The translations under genes were made by a program, and so were the position numbers. A DNA stretch of 64,000 nucleotides, from positions 30,073 through 94,072 of the forward strand of contig JBJKXC010000017.1 of NCBI GenBank assembly GCA_045561735.1, written 5' to 3'. Of this stretch, positions 36,351-45,120 are shown piece after piece. Every line of letters begins with the position of its first letter. Positions within the stretch are counted from its first letter, which is position 1. Below the pieces are notes generated by a model. That model had not been told where the DNA came from, ran no database searches, and saw only the letters and a list, made by a program, of their open reading frames with translations. The stretch comes from UBA3537 sp045561735. GTDB lineage: Bacteria; Bacteroidota; Bacteroidia; Flavobacteriales; Flavobacteriaceae.

Positions 36351-37511
36351 TTATTCGCTTATTACGTTGATTGATTCTTTAACTTTTTGTGCAATTTTTC
36401 TTGCTTTTTCAATGCTTGAATTTACAATTGTTACGTGCCCCATTTTTCTAAAAGGGCGGGTCATTTTTTTACCATATATGTGAGGTGTAACCCCTTCAAG
36501 CGCCATAATGGCTTCAATATTTTTATAAACCACAGCGCCCTGATGGCCTTCAGCACCTACCAAGTTGACCATCACACCACAGGCTTTATTTTTAGTGGAA
36601 CCCAATGGCAAATTAAGAACAGCCCTTAGATGTTGTTCAAATTGTGAGGTCTGGCTGGCTTCAATGGTTTGATGTCCAGAATTGTGAGGTCGTGGCGCCA
36701 CTTCATTGATAAGAATGTCATCATTTTGTGTCAAGAACATCTCCACAGCAAGCAGTCCCACATGTTGAAATGCCGCGACTGTTTTAAGCGCCACATCTGT
36801 TGCTTTTTTTGCTACGGATTCTGGAATTCTTGCGGGACAAAGCACATATTCTACCTGGTTGGCCTTGGGATGGAATTCCATTTCGACTACAGGATAGGAT
36901 TTGATCTCGCCCTTTGGGTTTCTTGCGACAATAACGGCCAATTCATTTTTAAAAGGGATGAGGTCTTCAGCAATGCATTCCCCATTGGGGAGTTGGTCTA
37001 AATCGGAGTGCTTTCGGATAATTTTTACCCCATTTCCATCATAGCCAAAGCGTGCACTTTTCCAAACAAATGGGAGGGATTGAACATTTTCTGAAACGGC
37101 CTTTTCTAGTGTACTTTTGTTATTGTAGGCTTTAAATGCTGCGGTGGGCAACTGCTGTTTTATGTAGAACCTTTTTTGTTCGGCCTTGTTTTGTATGGTT
37201 GCAAGTGTGTTTGAATCTGGGTAAACTTTGACCCCTTCCTTTTCAAGTGCTTTGAGTGCTTCTACATTTACATTTTCAATTTCTATGGTCAGGGTATCTA
37301 CTTTTTTTCCAAAGTTGAAAACCGTTTCAAAATCCATTAAATCTCCCTGCACAAAGTGATTACATCCCAGTCTACTTGGGGCTTCATTATTGGGGTCCAA
37401 AACACTGGTGTTGATGTCAAATTTTCGAGTATTGTAAAGCATCATTTTTCCCAGCTGACCGCCCCCTAAAATTCCGAGTTTATGTTTAGAAGAAAAATAC
37501 CGCAAATCCAT
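36351..37511 (-). CDS. purK: N5-carboxyaminoimidazole ribonucleotide synthase
   Basis: 386-residue ATP-grasp enzyme using bicarbonate and ATP to carboxylate AIR. It has KLGILGGGQLGKMML (about residues 10-24), EIENVNVEAL, and the C-terminal ATP-grasp block NEVAPRPHNSGHQTIEA (about 265-281). I chose the ATG at 37511 (MDLRYFSSK). The upstream ATG at 37532 would lie inside a TATTTTTG promoter element and adds only seven atypical residues. It is transcribed together with purE. Confidence 0.94.
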   Translation of the reverse strand: MDLRYFSSKHKLGILGGGQLGKMMLYNTRKFDINTSVLDPNNEAPSRLGCNHFVQGDLMDFETVFNFGKKVDTLTIEIENVNVEALKALEKEGVKVYPDSNTLATIQNKAEQKRFYIKQQLPTAAFKAYNNKSTLEKAVSENVQSLPFVWKSARFGYDGNGVKIIRKHSDLDQLPNGECIAEDLIPFKNELAVIVARNPKGEIKSYPVVEMEFHPKANQVEYVLCPARIPESVAKKATDVALKTVAAFQHVGLLAVEMFLTQNDDILINEVAPRPHNSGHQTIEASQTSQFEQHLRAVLNLPLGSTKNKACGVMVNLVGAEGHQGAVVYKNIEAIMALEGVTPHIYGKKMTRPFRKMGHVTIVNSSIEKARKIAQKVKESINVISE

Positions 37512-37529
37512 AAGAATTGAATTGTGAAA

Positions 37530-37537
37530 CAAAAATA
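37530..37537 (-). promoter_or_regulatory. Putative -7 promoter element of purK-purE
   Basis: Minus-strand TATTTTTG fits TAnnTTTG. Transcription would start near 37523, between the two possible ATG codons of purK, which favours the inner start at 37511. Confidence 0.4.
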
Positions 37538-37602
37538 CACTTAAAAATGGAATACCCCATTAAAATGTCATTCGAAAACATGATTTGGCCTCCGCATTTG
37601 AT

Positions 37603-37610
37603 TATATTTG
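37603..37610 (+). promoter_or_regulatory. Putative -7 promoter element of adk-obgE
   Basis: TATATTTG matches TAnnTTTG, 69 bases before the adk ATG. A TTTG lies upstream (37584-37587) but at a short 15-base spacing. Confidence 0.45.
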
Positions 37611-37679
37611 TGAACTAATTTAGTTCAATACAGAAACACAAATTTTTGTTGTTTTTATGTAAATCAATAACCCATATAG

Positions 37680-38252
37680 ATGTTAAATATTGTTTTATTT
37701 GGCCCTCCAGGTGCAGGCAAAGGAACCCAAGCCAATTTTTTAAAAGATACCTTTAATTTAGTTCACATTTCTACAGGAGATGTGTTTAGAAAAAACATTA
37801 AAAATCAGACACCTCTAGGAATTCTGGCCCAATCTTATATGGATAAAGGGGCTTTGGTTCCAGATCAAGTTACCATCGATATGCTCAGTGATGAGGTGTC
37901 TAAAAACAGCATTGCTAGAGGTTTTATTTTTGATGGTTTCCCAAGAAATATCGTTCAGGCAGACGCCTTAGATACTTTATTGTCAAAACACAGTGCCCAA
38001 GTAAATGCTATGATTGCTTTGGAAGTTGAAGACGAAATTCTTATTAAGCGTCTATTAAAACGCGGAGAAACAAGTGGTCGTTCTGATGATTCATCAGAAG
38101 AGATTGTTCGAAATCGCATCAAAATTTATTATTCTGAAACAGCGATTTTAAAATCTTATTATGAAGCTAAAGGGCGATACCATGGCGTGGATGGTGTGGG
38201 CGCGATTGAGACCATTACAGAACGCTTAAATGCTGTAGTCAATACGCTTTAA
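37680..38252 (+). CDS. adk: Adenylate kinase
   Basis: 190-residue enzyme equilibrating ATP and AMP with two ADP. It has the P-loop GPPGAGKGTQA (about residues 7-17), the AMP-binding HISTGDVFR (about 29-37), and GFIFDGFPRN (about 80-89). The LID is the short type with no zinc cysteines (RGETSGRSDD), which explains the length of 190 rather than about 215. It is followed by obgE after 10 bases, a common pairing in Bacteroidota. Confidence 0.97.
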   Translation: MLNIVLFGPPGAGKGTQANFLKDTFNLVHISTGDVFRKNIKNQTPLGILAQSYMDKGALVPDQVTIDMLSDEVSKNSIARGFIFDGFPRNIVQADALDTLLSKHSAQVNAMIALEVEDEILIKRLLKRGETSGRSDDSSEEIVRNRIKIYYSETAILKSYYEAKGRYHGVDGVGAIETITERLNAVVNTL

Positions 38253-38262
38253 AATAATTTGA

Positions 38263-39261
38263 ATGACTGAGGGAAATTTTGTAGACTATATCAAGATGTA
38301 TGTTTGCTCCGGGAATGGGGGCAAGGGCTCTGTGCATTTACATCGTGAAAAATACATTACCAAAGGCGGTCCTGATGGGGGCGATGGGGGACGTGGTGGT
38401 CATATCATTCTTAAAGGCAATCAAAATCTTTGGACCCTCCACCATTTAAAGTTTAAAAAACATTTTAGAGCTGGGCATGGCGGGCATGGCAGTAAAAGTA
38501 GAAGTACAGGCGCTGATGGTACCGATATTTATGTGGAAGTCCCTTTGGGGACTGTTGTAAAAGACAATGAAACGAACAATATGCTTTTTGAAATTACAAC
38601 CCACGGTCAAGAAGTTGTATTGTGTCAAGGCGGAATGGGAGGTCGTGGCAATTGGCATTTTAAATCCTCAACGAATCAAACCCCACGCTATGCTCAACCA
38701 GGCATTCCTGGGCAAGAAAAAAATGTAACCATTGAGTTAAAAATTTTAGCAGATGTTGGTTTGGTTGGATTTCCCAATGCTGGAAAATCAACCTTACTTT
38801 CAGTTATAACCGCAGCCAAGCCAAAGATTGCTGATTACGAATTCACCACTTTAAAACCCAATTTAGGCATTGTTGACTATAGAGACTACCAATCTTTTGT
38901 CATGGCGGATATCCCTGGAATTATTAAGGGCGCTGCAGAAGGCAAGGGCCTTGGGCATTATTTTTTAAGGCACATTGAAAGAAACTCTATTTTGTTGTTT
39001 TTGATTCCTGCCGATGCCAGTGATATCAAAAAACAGTACGATATTCTGTTGGATGAACTAAAGCGTTACAACCCTGAAATGTTAGACAAAGAACGCTTGG
39101 TGGCCATTTCTAAAAGTGATCTTTTAGACAATGAATTACAAACAGAGCTTAAAGCCGAATTAGACAAGGCATTGCCCGTAGACTATTTATTTATTTCATC
39201 AGTTGCTCAAACTGGGATCATGGCCCTTAAAGATTTGCTCTGGGAACAATTAAACAAGTAG
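38263..39261 (+). CDS. obgE: GTPase ObgE/CgtA
   Basis: 332-residue essential GTPase involved in 50S assembly and stress response. The N-terminal Obg fold is glycine-rich (GGKGSVHLHREK, GGPDGGDGGRGGH, GGMGGRGNWHFKSS; residues about 1-158). The G domain has GFPNAGKSTLLS (about 166-177), DIPGIIKGAAEGKGLGHYF and SKSD. It lacks the extra C-terminal OCT domain, as in many Bacteroidota. It is in an operon with adk. Confidence 0.97.
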   Translation: MTEGNFVDYIKMYVCSGNGGKGSVHLHREKYITKGGPDGGDGGRGGHIILKGNQNLWTLHHLKFKKHFRAGHGGHGSKSRSTGADGTDIYVEVPLGTVVKDNETNNMLFEITTHGQEVVLCQGGMGGRGNWHFKSSTNQTPRYAQPGIPGQEKNVTIELKILADVGLVGFPNAGKSTLLSVITAAKPKIADYEFTTLKPNLGIVDYRDYQSFVMADIPGIIKGAAEGKGLGHYFLRHIERNSILLFLIPADASDIKKQYDILLDELKRYNPEMLDKERLVAISKSDLLDNELQTELKAELDKALPVDYLFISSVAQTGIMALKDLLWEQLNK

Positions 39262-39311
39262 CATACAAGTATTCGGTTTCATTTTTGATGTGGATGCCAT
39301 TTTAATTCTTT

Positions 39312-40214
39312 ATGAAAATATTTAGTTTTTTTTGGACTTTTCTATTTGCAATTACAATGCTAAACGCACAATCTGTTTCAAATACAGATTTTGGTGTTTT
39401 AGAATCCAATTATAAGCTCCAAATTAAAAACAATCCCAACAATCTACTGGCTTTGGAAGCCCTGGGTGATTTGTACGGAGCTCACGGCAAGTGGCAACAA
39501 GCATCGGAGTTGTACAAACAACTTTTAAAACGCGATTCTGAGAATGCAGATTACCACTTCAAATATGGTGGTGTTCTTGGTATGATGGCAAAAGAAGGCT
39601 CAAAATTTAAAGGCTTTAGCTTGATTAATCAAGTTAAAAAAGCCTTTTCAAAAGCGGAAAATTTAGACCCAAATCATTGGCTGGTTCAGTGGGCTCAAGT
39701 AGAATTTTATGCCCAATTACCGACTATTTTAGGCGGAAGTTTTGATAAAGCCTGGACCCATGCAGAACACTTGGAACAATTGTCTCAAATTAATGGGTTT
39801 TTTGCAAAAGCATATATTTCTGATCTTCAAAACAACACTAAAAACTCAAAAATTTACAGTTTAAAAGGCTTGTCTCTACTTTCTAAATCGGAATGCTACA
39901 AGGCCGAATTTGATCCGAAGCTTTCTTGTATTCTCCACAACAATAATCTAATCTATCATATGGGTCTGGCCTTTGAGCTCTACACTTCTAGTTTAGAGGA
40001 GTCCATTAATTTTTTTATCAAATACATTAAAGATTATACGCTCAAAGATCGTATAGACTTGGACCAAGCCCACCTGAAACTTGCCAAAATATATATTAAA
40101 ATAAATCAGCTTGAATTGGCTTTGCAAAACATTGATGAGGCTTTAAAAATCAACCCAGATTTTGAAAAAGCAAAGCTTGAAAAAAAACAAATTTTGATTC
40201 ATAAGCAACGATAA
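39312..40214 (+). CDS. Secreted TPR-repeat protein of unknown function
   Basis: 300 residues with a signal peptide (FSFFWTFLFAITMLNAQ) and TPR-type helical pairs (LEALGDLYGAHGKWQQASELYKQLL split over about residues 44-70; further units near 115-150 and 250-295, ending QLELALQNIDEALKINPD). It may be periplasmic and scaffolding. It is probably independent of obgE (50-base gap) and mpl. Confidence 0.7.
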   Translation: MKIFSFFWTFLFAITMLNAQSVSNTDFGVLESNYKLQIKNNPNNLLALEALGDLYGAHGKWQQASELYKQLLKRDSENADYHFKYGGVLGMMAKEGSKFKGFSLINQVKKAFSKAENLDPNHWLVQWAQVEFYAQLPTILGGSFDKAWTHAEHLEQLSQINGFFAKAYISDLQNNTKNSKIYSLKGLSLLSKSECYKAEFDPKLSCILHNNNLIYHMGLAFELYTSSLEESINFFIKYIKDYTLKDRIDLDQAHLKLAKIYIKINQLELALQNIDEALKINPDFEKAKLEKKQILIHKQR

Positions 40215-40255
40215 ATATGAAGCCTAAAGCTTATATTTACTTTAAATAAACAGTT

Positions 40256-41611
40256 ATGAAGGTTCATTTTATTGCTATTGGAGGCGCTGCGATGCACAAT
40301 CTTGCATTGGCTTTGCATTTGAAAGGCTTTGAGGTTAGTGGCAGTGATGATGCTATTTTTGATCCTTCAAAAGCGCGTTTAAAGTCCTATGGTATTTTGC
40401 CTGAAGTTCTTGGTTGGTTTCCTGAAAAAATAACCTCAGATTTAGACGCTATTATCCTCGGGATGCATGCAAAAATAGACAACCCAGAACTGATAAAAGC
40501 CCAAGCATCAGGTGTAAAGATATACTCCTACCCAGAGTTTATTTACGAACAATCGAAAGAGAAAACAAGGGTAGTTATCGGTGGCAGTCATGGCAAAACT
40601 ACCATTACAGCCATGATACTTCATGTGCTTGATTACCACGGTCGAACTTGTGATTATATGGTAGGTGCACAGCTAGAAGGATTTGATGTTATGGTACAAC
40701 TATCGGATGACAATGATTTTATAGTGCTTGAAGGGGATGAGTATTTGAGTTCCCCTTTGGATTTAAGACCAAAGTTCCACCACTATAAACCCAATATTGC
40801 TCTAATCAGCGGAATTGCTTGGGACCATATCAATGTGTTCCCAACGTATGAAAAATATAAAGCGCAATTTTCAATTTTTGTAGATTCAATTATTAATGGC
40901 GGTAGTATTAGTTACAATGAAGAAGATTCTGAAGTCAGACAACTTGTAGAATACAGTGAGAATCCCATACGAAAGTTTCCTTATAAAACTCCTGAGCACA
41001 CCATCGAAGCTGGTGTGACTTATTTAGAAACAGATGAAGGTCCCATTCCTTTAGAGTTTTTTGGCGCCCATAATCTCAATAATATGGCAGGTGCTAAATG
41101 GATTTGTCAGCATATGGGGATTGATGAAATGGATTTTTATGAGGCCATTGGATCCTTTTCGGGCGCCAGTAAGCGCCTTGAAAAAATAGCAAGCCACAAA
41201 TCTACGGTTGTTTATAAAGATTTTGCACATGCTCCTAGTAAAGTTACTGCCACTACAGCTGCGGTAAAGGCGCAATATCCTCACAAGCGCCTGTTGGCCT
41301 GTTTGGAATTGCATACTTATAGCAGCCTGAATGAATCTTTTATAGGAAACTATAAAAATGCCTTAGAAAAAGCCGATGAAGCCGTGGTTTTTTATGCACC
41401 AAAGGCTTTAGAAATAAAACGAATGAAAGCCTTAGACCCCGCCCAAATTACAAAGGCTTTTGAACATCCCAATTTAAAAATTTACACAGAGCCTTTGGCT
41501 TTTCAGGATTTTTTAAAACAGCAAAGTTACACCAATACCGCGCTTCTCTTAATGAGTTCAGGGAATTATGGTGGATTGAATTTTGACAGCTTAAAAACCA
41601 TGATTATGTAG
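40256..41611 (+). CDS. mpl: UDP-N-acetylmuramate:L-alanyl-gamma-D-glutamyl-meso-diaminopimelate ligase
   Basis: 451-residue Mur ligase that reattaches the recycled murein tripeptide to UDP-MurNAc. The N-terminal Rossmann part has HFIAIGGAAMHNLALAL, the ATP-binding loop is GGSHGKTTITAMI (about residues 110-122), and the middle domain has AWDHINVFPTYEKY. The length and the GGAAM N-terminus fit Mpl rather than MurC. Peptidoglycan recycling is the role implied by the family. Confidence 0.88.
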   Translation: MKVHFIAIGGAAMHNLALALHLKGFEVSGSDDAIFDPSKARLKSYGILPEVLGWFPEKITSDLDAIILGMHAKIDNPELIKAQASGVKIYSYPEFIYEQSKEKTRVVIGGSHGKTTITAMILHVLDYHGRTCDYMVGAQLEGFDVMVQLSDDNDFIVLEGDEYLSSPLDLRPKFHHYKPNIALISGIAWDHINVFPTYEKYKAQFSIFVDSIINGGSISYNEEDSEVRQLVEYSENPIRKFPYKTPEHTIEAGVTYLETDEGPIPLEFFGAHNLNNMAGAKWICQHMGIDEMDFYEAIGSFSGASKRLEKIASHKSTVVYKDFAHAPSKVTATTAAVKAQYPHKRLLACLELHTYSSLNESFIGNYKNALEKADEAVVFYAPKALEIKRMKALDPAQITKAFEHPNLKIYTEPLAFQDFLKQQSYTNTALLLMSSGNYGGLNFDSLKTMIM

Positions 41612-41639
41612 CACAACTATAACCCCAAAAAACAACATT

Positions 41640-42331
41640 ATGCCCCATAAAAACCTCACCATTAAGCAATGGTCTCCTTCCGATCAACCCAGGGAAAAAT
41701 TAAGAGATCAAGGTCCCCGATTTTTAAGCAATGCAGAACTTATTGCCATCCTCATTGGCTCTGGAACACTAGATGTTAGTGCGGTAGATTTGTCTAAAAT
41801 TATATTGTCCAGTGTCCAAAATAATTTGAATGCTCTGGGTAAACTGTCTTTAAAAAAGCTCATGCACTTTAAAGGAATAGGGGAGGCCAAAGCGATCAAA
41901 ATTACAGCCGCCATGGAGCTCGGTAGACGGCATAAATTAGCTCAAACCCAGAAACGTTTGAAATAACTTCAAGTCAAACTGTTTTTGATATCATGCAACC
42001 TTTATTGGGCAGCTTAGAACATGAGGAATTCTGGGTTTTATATTTAAACAATTCAAATTCGGTTCTATACAAGCTTCAAGTGAGCAAAGGCAGCATTACC
42101 GGAACCGCCGTAGATGTACGTTTAATTTTAAAGAAAGCCATAGAGCTTGTAGCAGTTGCCATTATTCTTGTTCACAACCATCCTTCTGGTAATATGCGAC
42201 CCAGTGATGCGGATCGGCATGTGACTCAAAAATTAAAAAAGGGAGCTTCTACATTAGAGATTATGGTTTTGGACCATCTTATTGTCACAGAAAAAACTTA
42301 TTTTAGTTTCGCGGATGAAAATATGCTGTAA
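41640..42331 (+). pseudogene. radC: DNA repair protein RadC family, split by a one-base frameshift
   Basis: Two frames together make a RadC-type protein of about 230 residues. The first (41640-41966) has the N-terminal UPF0758 helix-hairpin-helix region (DQPREKLRDQGPRFLSNAEL, GIGEAKAIKITAAMELGRR). The second continues with EITSSQTVFDIMQPLLG and the JAMM-like metalloprotease core LVHNHPSGNMRPSDAD. The break is at the T run 41957-41959; a fourth T would give KRFEITSS and join the frames. As written, translation stops at TAA 41964-41966. This is either a real mutation or a sequencing error. The stop at 42331 overlaps the next start (TAATG). Confidence 0.85.
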
Positions 42332-43638
42332 TGTTTTTAATTTATACACCTGAAGTTACAAGCAGGCTCAAATTTGTGTTTAAACAGGTTTGTACCCGAA
42401 TGTTGGGCCTTCCCATTGACTTTACAAATTTGATAGAAACATTTATTGCACATGAGGGACTCAAAATGTCTTACGGGTCTCAACCTTTAGGGTCTGAGTT
42501 TTTTATCAAAAGCCATGGTTTGTTATTCGAGCAGGGCATCTCAGATGTTGATATTTACGTACAAGATTGGCAAGAAACCAAGTGTTTTTTTTATGCAGGT
42601 GAAAAAAGCCACTTACCGTTCGATATTTTTTCGGCTGCTTTTTATATGCTCAGTCGCTATGAGGAATACTTGCCGCATGTTAAGGATGCCTATGGGCGTT
42701 TCACTAAAAAAGACAGTATTGCCTATCAACATCATTTTTTAGACCAACCTGTGGTTGATATTTGGGTTCATTATTTTCAAATGGCACTTCAGCGCCATTT
42801 CCCGACCCATAAATTTCAAAAACGCCAATATTCTGTGGCCCCTATAATTGATGTTCCCATGGCCTATTATTTTAAAAATAAAGGCTTGATGCGAACCATA
42901 GGAGGCGTATTTTTAGACTTAGTTAATTTAAGATTCAAATTATCATACGATCGGTTTTTTGTGTTATTTGGTTTGAAAAAAGATCCCTACGATAATTTTA
43001 AATGGATTGTAAACCGTCAGAAAAAAAGCAATCAAAAGTTTAATATTTTCTTTCTTGTCGGGGACTATACAACTTACGACAAGAACATAAATACGAACAA
43101 GAAGGCTTTTATGGCGCTTATAAAATCCATGCGCGACTATTGTGAGGTTGGATTAAAATCTTCATTTATGGCGTTAGAGGACCTTTCTATACTTAAAACA
43201 GAAAAAAAATCTTTGGATGGCATTTTGAACACTGCGACTGAAAAAGTAAGGGGTTCATTCTCCAAAGTAAACCTTCCTACAACGTACCGAAACTACGTAG
43301 AATTGGAAATTAAAAAGGACTACTCAATGGGGTATCCAGATACCATCGGTTTTCGAGCAGGTAGCTGTTCGCCATTTCTATTTTATGACATTGACTTTGA
43401 AGTGCAAACACCCCTTATGATTCATCCCTATCAACTCATGGATTTTTCCCTTTTAAAGCATGAATCATTTTTAGACAAAAAAGAAAATCTTGAGAAAGCC
43501 ATGGCACACGTAAAATCGGTAGGGGGGGTGTTTACGCCTGTCTTTCACAATTACAGTTTTAGTTATTTGGAACGTTGGCAAGACTTTAAACCTTTATTCA
43601 ACATAATCTTAGAATCAACGGGAGATGTATCAGCATAA
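42331..43638 (+). CDS. Polysaccharide-deacetylase-like protein
   Basis: 435 residues. The arrangement resembles Bacteroidota proteins labelled polysaccharide deacetylase with an N-terminal extra domain (about residues 1-130). The middle has PFDIFSAAFYMLSRYEEYL and VAPIIDVPMAYYFKNKG. In the usual second metal motif (HPS) I see VGLKSSFMALEDLS, with Lys where His is expected, so catalysis is doubtful. The C-terminus has YPDTIGFRAGSCSPFLFYD and PVFHNYSFS, with a possible terminal His. It starts on the radC stop codon and overlaps the next gene by 14 bases. The family is a moderate guess. Confidence 0.6.
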   Translation: MFLIYTPEVTSRLKFVFKQVCTRMLGLPIDFTNLIETFIAHEGLKMSYGSQPLGSEFFIKSHGLLFEQGISDVDIYVQDWQETKCFFYAGEKSHLPFDIFSAAFYMLSRYEEYLPHVKDAYGRFTKKDSIAYQHHFLDQPVVDIWVHYFQMALQRHFPTHKFQKRQYSVAPIIDVPMAYYFKNKGLMRTIGGVFLDLVNLRFKLSYDRFFVLFGLKKDPYDNFKWIVNRQKKSNQKFNIFFLVGDYTTYDKNINTNKKAFMALIKSMRDYCEVGLKSSFMALEDLSILKTEKKSLDGILNTATEKVRGSFSKVNLPTTYRNYVELEIKKDYSMGYPDTIGFRAGSCSPFLFYDIDFEVQTPLMIHPYQLMDFSLLKHESFLDKKENLEKAMAHVKSVGGVFTPVFHNYSFSYLERWQDFKPLFNIILESTGDVSA

Positions 43639-44311
43639 GCAGCATATTTTTTTTGATTTAGATCACACGCTTTGGGATTTTGATAAAAACTCCGCCCTGA
43701 CATTTCAAAAGCTTTTTAAACGCCACGACATACCCCTGAGTTTAGAACCGTTTTTGGGAGTTTATGTGCCCATCAATTTGAATTATTGGAAGTTGTACCG
43801 TGAAGAAAAAATTGAAAAAGAAGTCCTGCGTTTTTCAAGGCTAGACGATACTTTTAAGGCCCTAAATCTTTCCATTTCTTCAGACTTGATTCGCATTTTA
43901 TCTGACGAGTACATAACCTATTTATGCACTTTCAATCATTTATTTGAGGGGACTTTAGAAATTTTAGAATACCTCAAACCCAAATATAAATTACACATCA
44001 TAACCAATGGTTTTAAAGAAGTACAGCATGGCAAATTAAAAAAATCTGGAATTGCACCTTATTTTGAGACCGTTACTAACTCTGAAATGGTGGGTGTTAA
44101 AAAGCCTAACCGTAAAATATTTGACCATGCTTTGAACCTTGCCAAGGCGGACATAGATGCCAGTTTAATGATTGGCGATAATCTTGAAGCTGATATTTTA
44201 GGCGCTAAAAATATGGGTATGGATGCACTTTGTTTTAATTACCACAAAGCTAAAATCCCTGAAGGTATCGTCGTTATTGATAAGCTATCTGAACTCAAAC
44301 AATTCCTTTAA
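43625..44311 (+). CDS. HAD hydrolase, YjjG-type noncanonical pyrimidine nucleotidase
   Basis: 228-residue HAD-superfamily phosphatase. Motif I is FFDLDHTLWDFDKN (about residues 10-23), motif II IITNGF (about 125-130), motif III lysine in VGVKKPNRKIFDH and motif IV MIGDNLEADILGAKN (about 189-203). The YjjG group cleaves modified pyrimidine nucleotides as house-cleaning; the match is by overall pattern. It overlaps the previous gene by 14 bases, so they are probably co-translated. Confidence 0.85.
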   Translation: MYQHKQHIFFDLDHTLWDFDKNSALTFQKLFKRHDIPLSLEPFLGVYVPINLNYWKLYREEKIEKEVLRFSRLDDTFKALNLSISSDLIRILSDEYITYLCTFNHLFEGTLEILEYLKPKYKLHIITNGFKEVQHGKLKKSGIAPYFETVTNSEMVGVKKPNRKIFDHALNLAKADIDASLMIGDNLEADILGAKNMGMDALCFNYHKAKIPEGIVVIDKLSELKQFL

Positions 44312-44346
44312 ATTAAAAAAATACTATCTTCATACCAAAATCCTCT

Positions 44347-45118
44347 ATGATGAAAAATTTATTGAACATAATAATTACACTCTTTATTATTTTTCAAGCT
44401 TCCCTCGAGGCACAAACAGATTTGAATCAGTATAAATATGTTTCAGTTCCCGATCGCTTTGATTTTTTAAAGACCAGTGACCAATATCAATTGAGTTCAT
44501 TGACCCAGTTTTTATTGACTAAAAAAGGATTTACTGTTTTGGAATTTATTGAAAATTACCCCTCCGATTTGGCCGCCAATAGTTGCTTGTTATTAGATGT
44601 GAATGTTGAAAAAATAAAAGGATTTTTAAAAACAAAACTAGAAGTACAGTTTATAAATTGTAAAAAAGAGGTGGTTTTTAGATCGGCTATTGGTACTTCA
44701 AAAGAAAAAGATTTCAAAACGGCCTACCATCAAGCCATCAGAGCTGCATTTGATTCCATGGAAGCACTTAATTATAATTATGAAGCGAGCGCTGCAATTG
44801 ATATTTTCTGCTCCAATAGAGACGTCAATACCTGTGTTGCCAAAACCTAGTGTTCAGACGCCTTCAGCTCCCGTTGTTGTTGCTAGCGTTGATCCGGTTG
44901 ATTCGCCAGAGCTTCCTAAGACTTTAATTGTTTCCACAGCCTATGGTTATGATATCACTGACGCCAACGGCAGGGTCCTTTATTCAATACACCCAACCAT
45001 GGAAGAAGGAATTTTCATCATAGACAAGCTTCCAGGAATTGCCTATAAACGTGGAAAGCGTTGGGTGCGGGAGTACGTTCTTGAAAAAAAGACGGTTATA
45101 GAACCTTTAGTACCTTAA
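44347..45118 (+). pseudogene. Secreted flavobacterial protein of unknown function, split by a one-base frameshift
   Basis: Two frames join to a protein of about 256 residues. The first (44347-44850) has a signal peptide ending SLEAQ and the recognisable start DLNQYKYVSVPDRFDFLK, then LAANSCLLLDVNVEK and AYHQAIRAAFDSMEAL. The C-terminal part, in the next frame to 45118, has a Pro/Ser/Val-rich linker and STAYGYDITDANGRVLYSI. The switch is at the T run 44804-44807: removing one T gives IDISAPIETS. Similar proteins are common in flavobacteria without known function. The frameshift may be real or a sequencing error. Confidence 0.65.
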
Positions 45119-45120
45119 TT

